Shown in pieces: positions 1 through 8,039 of a stretch of DNA of 64,000 nt. The DNA lies in the NCBI RefSeq assembly GCF_022662375.1, contig NZ_JAKNQL010000007.1, positions 124,001-188,000 of the forward strand, in the 5' to 3' direction. The stretch is from Pseudomonas sp. CROZ-RG-20F-R04-15. Its GTDB lineage: Bacteria; Pseudomonadota; Gammaproteobacteria; Pseudomonadales; Pseudomonadaceae. Positions within the stretch are counted from its first letter, which is position 1. Each line of letters starts with the position of its first letter. The notes below the pieces were generated by a model that worked only from the letters and a program-made list of their open reading frames with translations, made no database searches and had not been told where the DNA came from. A program made the translations under genes and the position numbers.

Positions 1-520
1 GCCCGGCGTTCCACTGACGCAGTGGCGAGTAGGTGGTGATGCCGGCACACAGCAGCGGTGCGACGGCGGCCAGTTGCGCTTCGGGATGACGGATGCGCAG
101 CACGTAGCGTTCATGCACGACGATGTTTTGCGAATAGCCGCCCAGCGTCCAGCCTGGTGCATCCGGGGTCGGGAAGTTGTAGGTGCCGATCATGCCATCG
201 CAGTAGTTTTCCAGACCGCTTTCGCAGTCATCGCAATGTTTGCAGCTGTCGACGATGCAGCCGACGCCGACCAGATCACCGATCTTGTAGTCCGACACAT
301 GGGCGCCGACGGCGGAAACGCGGCCGACGATCTCGTGCCCCGGTACGCACGGAAATTGCGTGCCGGCCCATTCCGCGCGCACCTGGTGCAGGTCGGAATG
401 GCAGATGCCACAGAACGCGATATCGATCTGCACATCATGGGCGGCCGGCGCGCGGCGGTTGATCTGCATCGGCTCAAGGGGTTTGTCGCCCGCGTGGGCG
501 CCGTAGGCTTGTACAAGCAT
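1..520 (-). CDS. Zinc-dependent alcohol dehydrogenase (partial, N-terminal 173 residues)
   Basis: Medium-chain, cinnamyl-alcohol-dehydrogenase-like NAD(P)-dependent alcohol/aldehyde oxidoreductase, presumably cytosolic. The gene runs off the left edge, so the Rossmann domain is missing. Catalytic zinc ligands are visible as C37 and the GHE motif at 61-63. The structural zinc lobe shows C93, C96, C99 and C107 in the CxxCxxC-x7-C spacing of the family. The ATG is chosen because a GAGGA ribosome site lies about 7 nt upstream. It is divergent from gal, with about 185 bp between them. Family assignment is firm; the substrate is unknown. Confidence 0.9.
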   Translation of the reverse strand, partial: MLVQAYGAHAGDKPLEPMQINRRAPAAHDVQIDIAFCGICHSDLHQVRAEWAGTQFPCVPGHEIVGRVSAVGAHVSDYKIGDLVGVGCIVDSCKHCDDCESGLENYCDGMIGTYNFPTPDAPGWTLGGYSQNIVVHERYVLRIRHPEAQLAAVAPLLCAGITTYSPLRQWNAG

Positions 521-705
521 GGAAACATCCTCGATCGGTTTGTCGTGGTGACATTCTTGCTGTTCTGCCGCACCGCGCAGTAGTGCATTCCTGTGCGATC
601 CTTGCCTGATCCTGTGAGCGGTTGTGACATTGCGCGGACAGACGCTCGCGGTGTTTGCAGGTAATCTGCCGCTCTGACTAAAACAAAACAAAAGCGGAGT
701 CATTG

Positions 706-1632
706 ATGCAACCAATCCGTCTCGGTCTGGTGGGCTACGGCAAGATTGCCCAGGATCAACACGTTCCGGCAATCCTCGCCAATCCCGCCTTCCACTTGGT
801 GTCGGTCGCCACCCAAGGCAAGCCCTGCGCGGGCGTTGAGAACTTCCAATCCTTGGGTGAGCTGCTGGAAAACGGCCCGCCGGTGGATGCGATTGCCTTC
901 TGCACGCCGCCGCAAGGGCGTTTTGCGCTGGTGCAGCAAGCGTTGGCCGCCGGCAAACATGTACTGGTGGAAAAGCCGCCGTGTGCCACGTTGGGTGAGG
1001 CATTGGCCTTGGTCGATCAGGCCGCAGAGCAGGGCGTCAGCGCATTGTTTGCCTGGCATTCACGCTACGCGCCCGGTATCGAAGCCGCTCGCGACTGGCT
1101 CGCCTCGCGCACTTTGCAAAGCGTGCAGATCGACTGGAAAGAAGATGTACGCAAATGGCACCCCGGCCAAACGTGGATCTGGCAACCCGGCGGCCTCGGC
1201 GTATTTGATCCGGGGATCAATGCCTTGTCGATCGTGACTCATTTACTGGCGCTGCCGCTGTTTGTCGAATCGGCCGAACTGCGCGTACCGAGCAACTGCC
1301 AGTCACCGATTGCCGCATCGATCCAAATGTCTGACGCCCGCCGCCTGGATGTGCGCGCGGAGTTTGATTTTGACCATGGCCATGATGAGCTGTGGAGTAT
1401 CGAGGTTCGTTGCGCCGAGGGTGTTCTGCGCCTGGATAACGGTGGTGCGTTGTTGAGCATCGACGGCGTGCGCCAGGCCGTGACGGAGGAGGGCGAGTAC
1501 GCGGCGGTGTATCGGCATTTTCAGCAATTGATTGGCGATAAGGCCAGTGATCTGGATGTGCAGCCGTTGCGCTTGGTGGCGGACAGTTTCTTTGTCGGCA
1601 GTCGGGTGTTGGTCGAGGCGTTTTACGATTAG
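706..1632 (+). CDS. gal: D-galactose 1-dehydrogenase (Gfo/Idh/MocA family)
   Basis: NAD(P)-dependent oxidation of D-galactose (and usually L-arabinose) to the lactone, the first step of oxidative galactose use. The 308-residue protein has the nucleotide-binding GLVGYG at 7-12 and the family EKP motif at 89-91. A GG-rich segment (WQPGGLGVFDPG, about 154-165) lies where the Gfo/Idh/MocA substrate domain begins. Nearly the whole sequence matches the P. fluorescens galactose dehydrogenase as I remember it. ATG 706 is preferred over the TTG one codon upstream because GGAG ends 6 nt before the ATG. It appears monocistronic, with a strong terminator downstream, and no galactose transporter is adjacent. 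Confidence 0.93.
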   Translation: MQPIRLGLVGYGKIAQDQHVPAILANPAFHLVSVATQGKPCAGVENFQSLGELLENGPPVDAIAFCTPPQGRFALVQQALAAGKHVLVEKPPCATLGEALALVDQAAEQGVSALFAWHSRYAPGIEAARDWLASRTLQSVQIDWKEDVRKWHPGQTWIWQPGGLGVFDPGINALSIVTHLLALPLFVESAELRVPSNCQSPIAASIQMSDARRLDVRAEFDFDHGHDELWSIEVRCAEGVLRLDNGGALLSIDGVRQAVTEEGEYAAVYRHFQQLIGDKASDLDVQPLRLVADSFFVGSRVLVEAFYD

Positions 1633-1672
1633 AGGCAGGCTGGCCCGGCACGGTTATTTCAGTCGCCAAGCG

Positions 1673-1702
1673 AAAGCCTGCCCTTGAACGGCAGGCTTTT
1701 TT
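1673..1702 (+). terminator. Rho-independent terminator of gal
   Basis: A 10-bp stem (AAAGCCTGCC / GGCAGGCTTT) with a 7-nt loop runs into a T tract. It lies 40 bp after the gal stop codon. Confidence 0.88.
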
Positions 1703-1801
1703 CGTTGGCGCACCGTTCGTCCATTGCCCGGCACTTGCGCGGTGCCGTTACCTCTCACGTTTAAGCGCGGATATCCCGCGTACAAGAACGGAGAAACAAG
1801 C

Positions 1802-1999
1802 ATGGACATCGATGAAAATGCACCGGGCAACCGGTCACAGCAAGACGTGACACGGACGACGGACAATGAGACGGGGCATGATCCGAAACGTAACCCGCCC
1901 GAGGTTCCACTGCCCGCCGATGAAGAGTCGCCGGTCGATGAAGACATGACGGATGTGGCGGCCAACAACTCGGTGTCGAGCGAGCATCCCGAGTCGTAA
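1802..1999 (+). CDS. Small acidic hypothetical protein (65 residues)
   Basis: A hydrophilic, Asp/Glu/Pro-rich and probably disordered protein with no signal peptide, membrane segment or cysteine. The start ATG has GGAG 8 nt upstream. It lies just ahead of the DUF2945-like gene at 2032 and is probably co-transcribed with it. Small acidic proteins of this sort are common in pseudomonads, often among stress genes, but I can assign no function from sequence. Confidence 0.65.
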   Translation: MDIDENAPGNRSQQDVTRTTDNETGHDPKRNPPEVPLPADEESPVDEDMTDVAANNSVSSEHPES

Positions 2000-2031
2000 T
2001 GACCCGATTGAATAAGTGTGGGGGACAGGCC

Positions 2032-2244
2032 ATGAACACGCCATTCAAGGTCGGCGACGCAGTTCAGTGGAACAGCGAGGCTGGCGAGATTCGCGGCAAG
2101 GTGGTCAAGGTCCACACCCGGGATGTCGAGTTCATGGGCCGGCATCGGCCTGCTTCAAAGGACGAGCCGCAGTACGAAGTCAAAAGTGACAAGACCGGAC
2201 ATCTGGCGATGCACCACAGCGCGGCGCTTCATCCCGCGAAATGA
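2032..2244 (+). CDS. DUF2945 / tudor-like small protein (70 residues)
   Basis: Contains the FKVGDAVQWNSEAGEIRGKV opening and the later DEPQYEVKSDKTGHLAMH segment typical of the DUF2945 family (hypervirulence-associated tudor-fold domain). Family members are small beta-barrel proteins of unclear function. ATG 2032 is used because a GGGGGACAG ribosome site precedes it; the frame extends 11 codons further upstream to 1999 but without a comparable site. It lies 32 bp after the acidic protein gene and probably shares its transcript. Confidence 0.8.
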   Translation: MNTPFKVGDAVQWNSEAGEIRGKVVKVHTRDVEFMGRHRPASKDEPQYEVKSDKTGHLAMHHSAALHPAK

Positions 2245-2248
2245 CGAT

Positions 2249-3187
2249 CTAATGCGAGGATACGAATTCGGAAGGCGTTGTCGGCGGCGGCAATGAGTAC
2301 GTCGCCTTCATCCATTCAATCTCCGCCTGCGGCGTCCGGCCGAAAAACCGTTTGAACTCGCGACTGAATTGCGAGGCGCTTTCATAACCGACGTCGAACG
2401 CTGCCGCCGAAGCGCTCATGGCTTGGCGCAGCATCAGCAGTCGCGCCTGATGCAGGCGTGTCGACTTCAGGTATTGCATCGGCGAGGTATCGGTCACGCT
2501 GCGAAAGTGCAGGTGAAAACTCGGCACGCTCATGCTCGCTTCGTGGGCCAGTTGCTCGACGTCGAGGCGCTGCTGATAACAGCTGTGAATCTTGCGGATC
2601 GCCCGGCTCACCTTGCCGAAATGTCCGCGACGATGCAGCGCGGCACGCATCGAGCCACCTTGCTCGCCCGTGAGAATGCGGTAATAGATCTCACGTACCA
2701 GCGCCGGCCCGAGAATTTGCGCTTCACCGGCGACGCTCATCGTCTCGAGAAAACGCAAGGTCGTGGTGCGCAGCGCGTCGTCCATCGGCGAGGCGTACAT
2801 GCCTTTTGGCTCAGCATCGCTGACGCCATGCACCTCATCGACTTGCAACATCAACTCGCTGGCCAACTGAAAGTCCAGTTGCATATAAATCGCGAGCATC
2901 GGCTCGGATTCTGTGGCATCGGTCTCCATGGTGAAGGGGATCGGCACCGAAACCACCAGATAATGCTGCGCGTCATAGACGTAGGTGTCCTCACCCAGAT
3001 AACCGCGCTTGCGACCCTGGCAGAGGATGACAATGCCGGGGTCGTACAACACCGGCGTGCGGGTCAGTGGGCGATTCGAGCGCAGGAAGCGCACGTCATC
3101 GAGCACGCAGAGGTTGTAGCCCTCGACCGGCGCGAGGACTTCCATCAGTTGCACCATGCGCGCGGTGCTTGCATCGACCTGCGTCAT
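2249..3187 (-). CDS. AraC-family transcriptional regulator (AraC_N type)
   Basis: A 312-residue regulator. The N-terminal cupin-like half (about 20-180) contains the GYNLCVLDDVRFLRS and DPGIVILCQGRKRGYLG segments of the AraC_N family. A double helix-turn-helix follows at about 192-290 (the DVEQLAHEASMSVPSFHLHF helix pair, then FDVGYESASQFSREFKRFFG). The ATG follows GAGAGGATGTG; an in-frame start 15 codons upstream lacks a site. It begins 11 bp after the stop of the short-chain dehydrogenase gene, so the two form one transcript and the regulator probably controls that operon. The effector is unknown. Confidence 0.9.
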   Translation of the reverse strand: MTQVDASTARMVQLMEVLAPVEGYNLCVLDDVRFLRSNRPLTRTPVLYDPGIVILCQGRKRGYLGEDTYVYDAQHYLVVSVPIPFTMETDATESEPMLAIYMQLDFQLASELMLQVDEVHGVSDAEPKGMYASPMDDALRTTTLRFLETMSVAGEAQILGPALVREIYYRILTGEQGGSMRAALHRRGHFGKVSRAIRKIHSCYQQRLDVEQLAHEASMSVPSFHLHFRSVTDTSPMQYLKSTRLHQARLLMLRQAMSASAAAFDVGYESASQFSREFKRFFGRTPQAEIEWMKATYSLPPPTTPSEFVSSH

Positions 3188-3198
3188 CACATCCTCTC

Positions 3199-4032
3199 TC
3201 AATGATCGGTGGACCGACTCAGCGCTTCCCATTGATCGATCTCGTTGGCCGCATATTTCAGTTTGTCACGGACCAGGCTCAAGGCGTCACTGCCCAGCAG
3301 CAAGTGGGCGGGTGGTGCCGGGCTGGCGATGATCTGCAACATCGCTCGGGCAGCCTTTTGCGGGTCGCCGAGTTGCTTGCCGCTTTTCTCCTCTCGCGCT
3401 TTACGGATAGGGTCGAAACTGGCGTCGTAGTCGGCAATGCTGCGCTCGGTGCGTTGCATCGAACGACCCGCCCAATCGGTACGGAACGAGCCCGGCGCCA
3501 CGGCAGTGACGAAAATATTAAAGGGCCGCAGCTCCTTGCTCAGGGTATCGGAGATCCCTTCGAGGGCAAATTTGCTGCCGCAGTAATAGGCGATGCCCGG
3601 CATGGTGATGGTGCCGCCCATGGAGGTGATATTGAGGATATGCCCCGCGCGGCGCTGGCGGAAGAACGGTAGACAGGCTTTGATCATCGCCACCGCACCG
3701 AACACATTGACGTCGAACTGACGGCGCATCTCCTGCAAGGGTGATTCTTCGAAGACACCTTCGTGGCCATAACCGGCGTTATTGACCAGCACATCGATCG
3801 GGCCGTGCGTGGCTTCGACTTGCGCAACGACACTGTCGATCCGCTCGAAATCGGTGACATCCAGCAGCACGCCGTAAGCGTTGTCCGAAGACAGTGCCTG
3901 GAACTTTTGCAGATCAGTTTCACTGCGCACCGTGCCGATGACACGATGGCCTGCGGCAAACGCTTCTTTGGCCAGCGCATGGCCGAAACCGCTGCTGACG
4001 CCGGTGATGAACAGGGTTTTGGTGTGAGTCAT
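3199..4032 (-). CDS. Short-chain dehydrogenase/reductase (classical SDR)
   Basis: A 277-residue NAD(P)-dependent oxidoreductase. TGVSSGFG at 10-17 binds the cofactor, NNAG sits at 84-87, and the catalytic set is S137, Y150 and K154. The GFG variant of the glycine motif and the C-terminal half are typical of the subgroup usually annotated as oxidoreductase with unknown substrate. The start is set at the ATG preceded by GGGAGC; an upstream in-frame ATG 19 codons earlier has no site. It is first in a two-gene operon with the AraC regulator at 2249. Confidence 0.9.
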   Translation of the reverse strand: MTHTKTLFITGVSSGFGHALAKEAFAAGHRVIGTVRSETDLQKFQALSSDNAYGVLLDVTDFERIDSVVAQVEATHGPIDVLVNNAGYGHEGVFEESPLQEMRRQFDVNVFGAVAMIKACLPFFRQRRAGHILNITSMGGTITMPGIAYYCGSKFALEGISDTLSKELRPFNIFVTAVAPGSFRTDWAGRSMQRTERSIADYDASFDPIRKAREEKSGKQLGDPQKAARAMLQIIASPAPPAHLLLGSDALSLVRDKLKYAANEIDQWEALSRSTDH

Positions 4033-4185
4033 GTCGAGCTCCCATTGGGTCAGGTCTGAGGCCATGGTAGCGATCAACAAACGGCGCACCTATGCCGGTT
4101 TATCTTTGAGCATTGCCTATTCCTATCAGGCTGAACTTCTACGACGGACGCCATTAAACAGAAAAAGACTGCCATGACGGACGCG

Positions 4186-4198
4186 CCTCGATACGAGG
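4186..4198. other. Short hairpin in the spacer upstream of the tRNA
   Basis: CCTCG-ATA-CGAGG forms a perfect 5-bp stem. It lies in the roughly 295-bp spacer (4033-4327) between the SDR start and the tRNA. I see no convincing gene or sigma-54 promoter there, and only a weak sigma-70-like TTGTCT at about 4265. Confidence 0.4.
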
Positions 4199-4327
4199 TC
4201 AAGAGTGGCAGGACCGGTCCCCGAAGATAGTAACGGCGTGCTCGTTTCAGCTCGTGAGCGCGAATTGTCTCGTAGCAGACACCGGGCTTCACTTTCCTTC
4301 GTGGCTGGTCAACAATGCGCGCTCTGT

Positions 4328-4402
4328 TCCGGGGTAGTTCAGCGGTGGAACACTCGGCTCTTAACCGGGTGGGCGCTGGTTCGAATCCAGCCCCCGGACC
4401 CA
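4328..4402 (+). tRNA. tRNA-like gene, anticodon CTT (nominal tRNA-Lys), CCA encoded
   Basis: Folds as a complete cloverleaf: 7-bp acceptor TCCGGGG/CCCCGGA, D arm GTTC-AGCGGTG-GAAC, anticodon arm CTCGG-CTCTTAA-CCGGG (one U-G pair), variable loop TGGGC, T arm GCTGG-TTCGAAT-CCAGC, then C73 and CCA. U8, A14, G18G19, A26 and the G15-C48 pair are present. Oddities: a very short D loop, G instead of A at position 21, and discriminator C73 where lysine tRNAs normally carry A73 (or G). The UUC-free CTT anticodon reads AAG; P. aeruginosa, as I recall, uses only TTT lysine tRNAs. A protein gene with its own ribosome site starts 25 bp downstream. Either a rare tRNA-Lys or a tRNA mimic. Confidence 0.85.
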
Positions 4403-4427
4403 TTACATTGCAGGGTCACAAGGAAGT

Positions 4428-6701
4428 ATGTCCAGGGACGACGGTGAGTTCGGCGAGCACGATGGCGTGAATGCAGGTTATGCGGTGTTCCAGCTCTCAC
4501 GAGCGTTGATCGCTACACAGCGCGACGCTGACCCGCAGGTACGCAACCGAGTCGAGCGCTGGCAGCGGGTAGTCGAACACCTGATGCAGGGCAGTGCACA
4601 ATACGGTTCACGTGAGCCTTTCGCCGATTTGCCACAGTGGGTCACGCTGGACGTGGCGACGGGTGGATTTGCCACCGGGCAACTTCCTGCCGGTGGCGCT
4701 TTGACTTCATATGAGCGCCACTTGGCCGCGTCGATCCCCGGCATCCGTGCTGGTCATGAACGGTTCGATCTCAACATCTGGCATCTATCGGATGTGGGCG
4801 TCGCAACGCTGCAAGAGCGTTTGGCGAACGGAACCTATCAAATTGACGTTCCGGAGGAAGCCGCACTGCTGACAGTGTCATGGCTTTTGCGGCATCAGCG
4901 TACTGACGAGGCGCGAATGCTGATCGAGCAGATCGTACCTTTTTTCGATCGCCTGCGTTTCTTCCCGACTGCCGTTGACGAGCCGCCGATTTCCACGGCT
5001 GAGGTGCATGTTTTTGATAGCGCCAGTGTCAGGCAGCGGCTGAACCGGCAATTGGCTCAACCGCGTCTGGCCGTTCAAAAGCATGTGGTTGAAAATCGTC
5101 TGCCTCTCTACGACGCTGCGGTCTCACTGTTTCTTTTGACCTGTCAGGATGGCTGGCCTTGCAGACACTACCCTGAAGGCTGGTTCGAACGCGCAACGGC
5201 ACTTGGCGCGCAGATTGCTCGGACCTGTAGCGCTGAACACCGCAGCAACGGTTCTTTCAAGACCCGGGCGGCAGAACTGTTTGCGTTGCTCGGTCAGTGT
5301 TTGCGCGATCAAGCATCATTGACCGGCCGTCAGGTCGGTCGCATCCGGCGCATTGTTGATGACTTTGTGGCCAAACACGGGCATCCCGATTCCGCCGCAC
5401 ATTCCCTTAAACGAGCAGAGCAGCGCCAACATGTGGCGGCCCCCGGGCATCATTTGATTGCCCGGGCTGTCTCGGCACGTCTGGCAAATTACCCGGGTTC
5501 GGACGGCGTCAGTGACTTTTCGCCGTTGCTTGAACCGATCACCGATGAGGAGGCGAATCGTCACCGGCTGCCCTTTGGGGTGATAATTCCGCCTGCTGTT
5601 CGCCGACGCCTTGAGCGTTGCCGCAAGGGAACCATTACCGAGTTGATTGATCATGGCTTGATCTCATCCGCCGATACCGTGGCGCAGGTTCTGCCAGCAA
5701 TGACGGCGCAAATCTGTAGCGCTGTATACCGGGATGGAATGCTGCAGTCGTTGGCGGGCGCTACGTATCGTGCCTTCCGTCGTCGGCGGTCGTTGCTGCT
5801 GCTCAATCTGCAAAGTCAGGTCAGAATTGCAGAGCTGCCGTGGGTCGCGGCTTTAGAGGGAGAGCGTGAGGCGAGTGCTATCTCCGCCACGGGCGCCAGG
5901 CAAGCGTTGGTCGAGGCCTCTGCAATGACTCTCTCGGCGTTTCCACAGGCCATTCTTCCGAACAAGCTGTTACAGGAATTTGTTTCACTGGCTGAAACGG
6001 CGAAGTTGGAGCTGCCTTTCGTCGACGAGGTGGCGGCTGACATTTTCATGGGCGCGTTCTCCAGCAAGTTCACGAGAGCAGCCAGGCAATCGGCCAGATT
6101 TATAGCCGGAACGCTTTACGCTCGTTATTACGACATTGATACGGATGGTCTGGCAGGCCTTCCCGATCAGCGCAGAAGCAACAGCCGTGATGCATTGGCG
6201 ACGCTGTGCGCGCAGCGTGCAAACGCCACCTTTGGCACGTGGCGGCCAGCGGTCAACGGCACGATACTCGAACAGCAGCAAATTCTGACGACGCAAAACC
6301 TCGCGCTCCTGTTCGGCGAATTGAACCTGAAAACACTGTTGCATCATCGTTTGAGCGCGCTGGCGCTGGCGTGCTTCGAGTGGATTTGCAAGCGGCAACA
6401 AATGCACATCACGCATTACCATGCACGTCTGGTGATGTTGAAGAACACGGCGTATGCCTGGCGTCAGATGATGTTTTACTTGTCGATGCTGGATGGCGAG
6501 CTGTTGCATTCTGCGCTCGAAAGTCTTGAGTCGAATTTTGCAGCGCAATCGAGCGAATTCCGGGAAAGATTTCTGCCAGCGATGATTGGGTTGCGCGTTG
6601 CAGCTGCCGGGCAGCGGCTAACCTTGAGTCGCCAGAAAGATGAGGGCGCGAGAATTTTTCTGGGGTGGACCACTGAGCGCCACTGGTTAATGCCTTTGTA
6701 G
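4428..6701 (+). CDS. Uncharacterised 757-residue protein, tRNA-linked
   Basis: I do not recognise the family. The protein is soluble, mostly helical by eye, rich in arginine (for example the RRRLERCRKG and YRAFRRRRSLLLL stretches near residues 390-455) and has no signal peptide, membrane segment, Walker A motif, zinc-finger cysteine pattern or known nuclease motif that I can see. AGGAAG precedes the ATG by one base and the frame opens at that ATG, so the start is well supported. It begins 25 bp after a tRNA-like gene and has no other neighbour on its strand, so the two are probably transcribed together. An RNA-binding or tRNA-related role is only inference from the basic composition and this linkage. 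Base composition resembles the neighbours. Confidence 0.8.
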   Translation: MSRDDGEFGEHDGVNAGYAVFQLSRALIATQRDADPQVRNRVERWQRVVEHLMQGSAQYGSREPFADLPQWVTLDVATGGFATGQLPAGGALTSYERHLAASIPGIRAGHERFDLNIWHLSDVGVATLQERLANGTYQIDVPEEAALLTVSWLLRHQRTDEARMLIEQIVPFFDRLRFFPTAVDEPPISTAEVHVFDSASVRQRLNRQLAQPRLAVQKHVVENRLPLYDAAVSLFLLTCQDGWPCRHYPEGWFERATALGAQIARTCSAEHRSNGSFKTRAAELFALLGQCLRDQASLTGRQVGRIRRIVDDFVAKHGHPDSAAHSLKRAEQRQHVAAPGHHLIARAVSARLANYPGSDGVSDFSPLLEPITDEEANRHRLPFGVIIPPAVRRRLERCRKGTITELIDHGLISSADTVAQVLPAMTAQICSAVYRDGMLQSLAGATYRAFRRRRSLLLLNLQSQVRIAELPWVAALEGEREASAISATGARQALVEASAMTLSAFPQAILPNKLLQEFVSLAETAKLELPFVDEVAADIFMGAFSSKFTRAARQSARFIAGTLYARYYDIDTDGLAGLPDQRRSNSRDALATLCAQRANATFGTWRPAVNGTILEQQQILTTQNLALLFGELNLKTLLHHRLSALALACFEWICKRQQMHITHYHARLVMLKNTAYAWRQMMFYLSMLDGELLHSALESLESNFAAQSSEFRERFLPAMIGLRVAAAGQRLTLSRQKDEGARIFLGWTTERHWLMPL

Positions 6702-6726
6702 CGCCTGCCGATCTGCCAGTGCGCGG

Positions 6727-6758
6727 CCACAAGCCTGCGCCGGAAAGCAGGCTTGTGG
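6727..6758. terminator. Strong hairpin between convergent genes
   Basis: A perfect 12-bp stem (CCACAAGCCTGC / GCAGGCTTGTGG) with an 8-nt loop lies between the ends of the 757-residue gene and the hydroxyproline operon. It has no U tract on either side, so it is either a non-canonical bidirectional terminator or an RNA 3'-end stabiliser. Confidence 0.55.
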
Positions 6759-6773
6759 ATCAGAAACTTCCTT

Positions 6774-8039
6774 TCAGAAACGATCGAGCCTGTACGGTTC
6801 GTTGAGTGGCAGGCTGCAGGCATCTTTTGCAATCGCAGGCAAAGCCATCCGCACCACTATCTCCGCCGTCACCGCCGCCTGCGTCAACCCCAAATGCTGA
6901 TGCCCGAACGCAAGCAACACCTTGCCCTCACACACCTGATCAATCACCGGCAACGAATCCGGCAACGATGGGCGAAAACCCATCCACGGCGTCGCTGCGT
7001 CAGCACTCAGATCCTTGCGAAACAGACCCTGACTCAACCGATGCAACTGCCATGCGCGTTCCATGCTCGGCGGTTTTTCCAGCCCGGCGAACTCGACAGT
7101 GCCGGCCAGACGTAACCCTTCGGTCATCGGCGTCAAGATGAACTTGCGTTCCAGCGAGGTCACGGGGAAGGGCAGGCGATCGTGTTCCTGAGGCAGCATC
7201 AGGTGATAACCGCGCTCGGTGTCCAGCGGTACTTTTTTGCCGGTGAGGGCGGCGGTGAGTTTCGCCGAATGTGCACCACAGGCGATCAGCACGCGGCTGG
7301 CAGTCAGACCGCCATCGCCGGTGGTCAGCGTCACTCCGTGCTCTTGCACATAGCCGCCCTGAACCTGTTGTTGGACAAAACTCACGCCACAAGCCTTGGC
7401 CGCTTCGACCAGTTCGCAGACCACGCGGTAGGGATCGATGAAATGCCCGGTGCGCGGAAAGAACAAGCCGCCCTGAATCTGTTCGCTGAGTTGCGGCGCG
7501 GTTTCGCGTATAGCGCCGGACTGCCAGTAATCGACCGGCACTTGCTGCTGATGCAGGCGAGCCTGTAATGCCTGGATTGCCTGACGCGATTCGGCACGTT
7601 CGAACACCAGCAACGAGCCATCGATCTTCAGCAGGTCCGGCCGCTGGATGTCGGCAAGCAAGCGCTGCCAGGCATCAAGACTGCTTTCATTCAGCGCGCG
7701 CAATCCGACCACGGTGTTCTGAAAAGGCGCCGGACGCAGATTCAACAGCAGTCGGGCGAACCACGGCAAGGCGCGCGGCAGGTATTGCCAGTCCAGCCGC
7801 AACGGCCCCATCGGGTCCATCAGCATGGCGGGCAGGCGCTTGAGGATGGACGCGTCGGCAATTGGAAACACCTGCTCGGTCGCCAGATGCCCGGCGTTAC
7901 CGAACGAGGCGCCGTGGCCGGGTGGCTGCTGATCGATCACCACCACGCGCAATCCTTGGCGAGCCAGACGCAGTGCGCAGGCGACGCCGATGATGCCAGC
8001 GCCGACCACAGCAATGTCGTGGGAGACGTTATTCACCAT
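6774..8039 (-). CDS. D-hydroxyproline dehydrogenase (FAD-dependent, DadA-like)
   Basis: A 421-residue flavoprotein of the D-amino-acid dehydrogenase type, with the dinucleotide-binding GAGIIG at 13-18. In this cluster it is the enzyme expected to oxidise cis-4-hydroxy-D-proline to 1-pyrroline-4-hydroxy-2-carboxylate, passing electrons to the respiratory chain (hypO/lhpB role). The start codon overlaps the end of the aldehyde dehydrogenase gene by 11 nt and has AAGGGAAG upstream, indicating translational coupling. It is the last gene of the hydroxyproline operon. A generic D-amino-acid dehydrogenase is the alternative reading, but the neighbours favour hydroxyproline. Confidence 0.85.
   Translation of the reverse strand: MVNNVSHDIAVVGAGIIGVACALRLARQGLRVVVIDQQPPGHGASFGNAGHLATEQVFPIADASILKRLPAMLMDPMGPLRLDWQYLPRALPWFARLLLNLRPAPFQNTVVGLRALNESSLDAWQRLLADIQRPDLLKIDGSLLVFERAESRQAIQALQARLHQQQVPVDYWQSGAIRETAPQLSEQIQGGLFFPRTGHFIDPYRVVCELVEAAKACGVSFVQQQVQGGYVQEHGVTLTTGDGGLTASRVLIACGAHSAKLTAALTGKKVPLDTERGYHLMLPQEHDRLPFPVTSLERKFILTPMTEGLRLAGTVEFAGLEKPPSMERAWQLHRLSQGLFRKDLSADAATPWMGFRPSLPDSLPVIDQVCEGKVLLAFGHQHLGLTQAAVTAEIVVRMALPAIAKDACSLPLNEPYRLDRF

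Noticed and set aside
4141..4327. Sigma-54 promoter in front of the tRNA (as in RtcR-controlled RNA repair loci)
   Set aside because: No GG-N10-GC element with acceptable flanks was found, and no rtcB or rtcR gene is in the window.
4328..4402. Genomic-island attachment site at the tRNA 3' end
   Set aside because: Lysine tRNAs are island targets in pseudomonads, but no integrase or duplicated tRNA end is seen nearby; the downstream gene is a single unrelated frame.
4074..4403. Minus-strand reading frame of 109 codons across the tRNA
   Set aside because: It is the antisense of a structured tRNA, a well-known source of false proteins; no ribosome site and no coding logic upstream.
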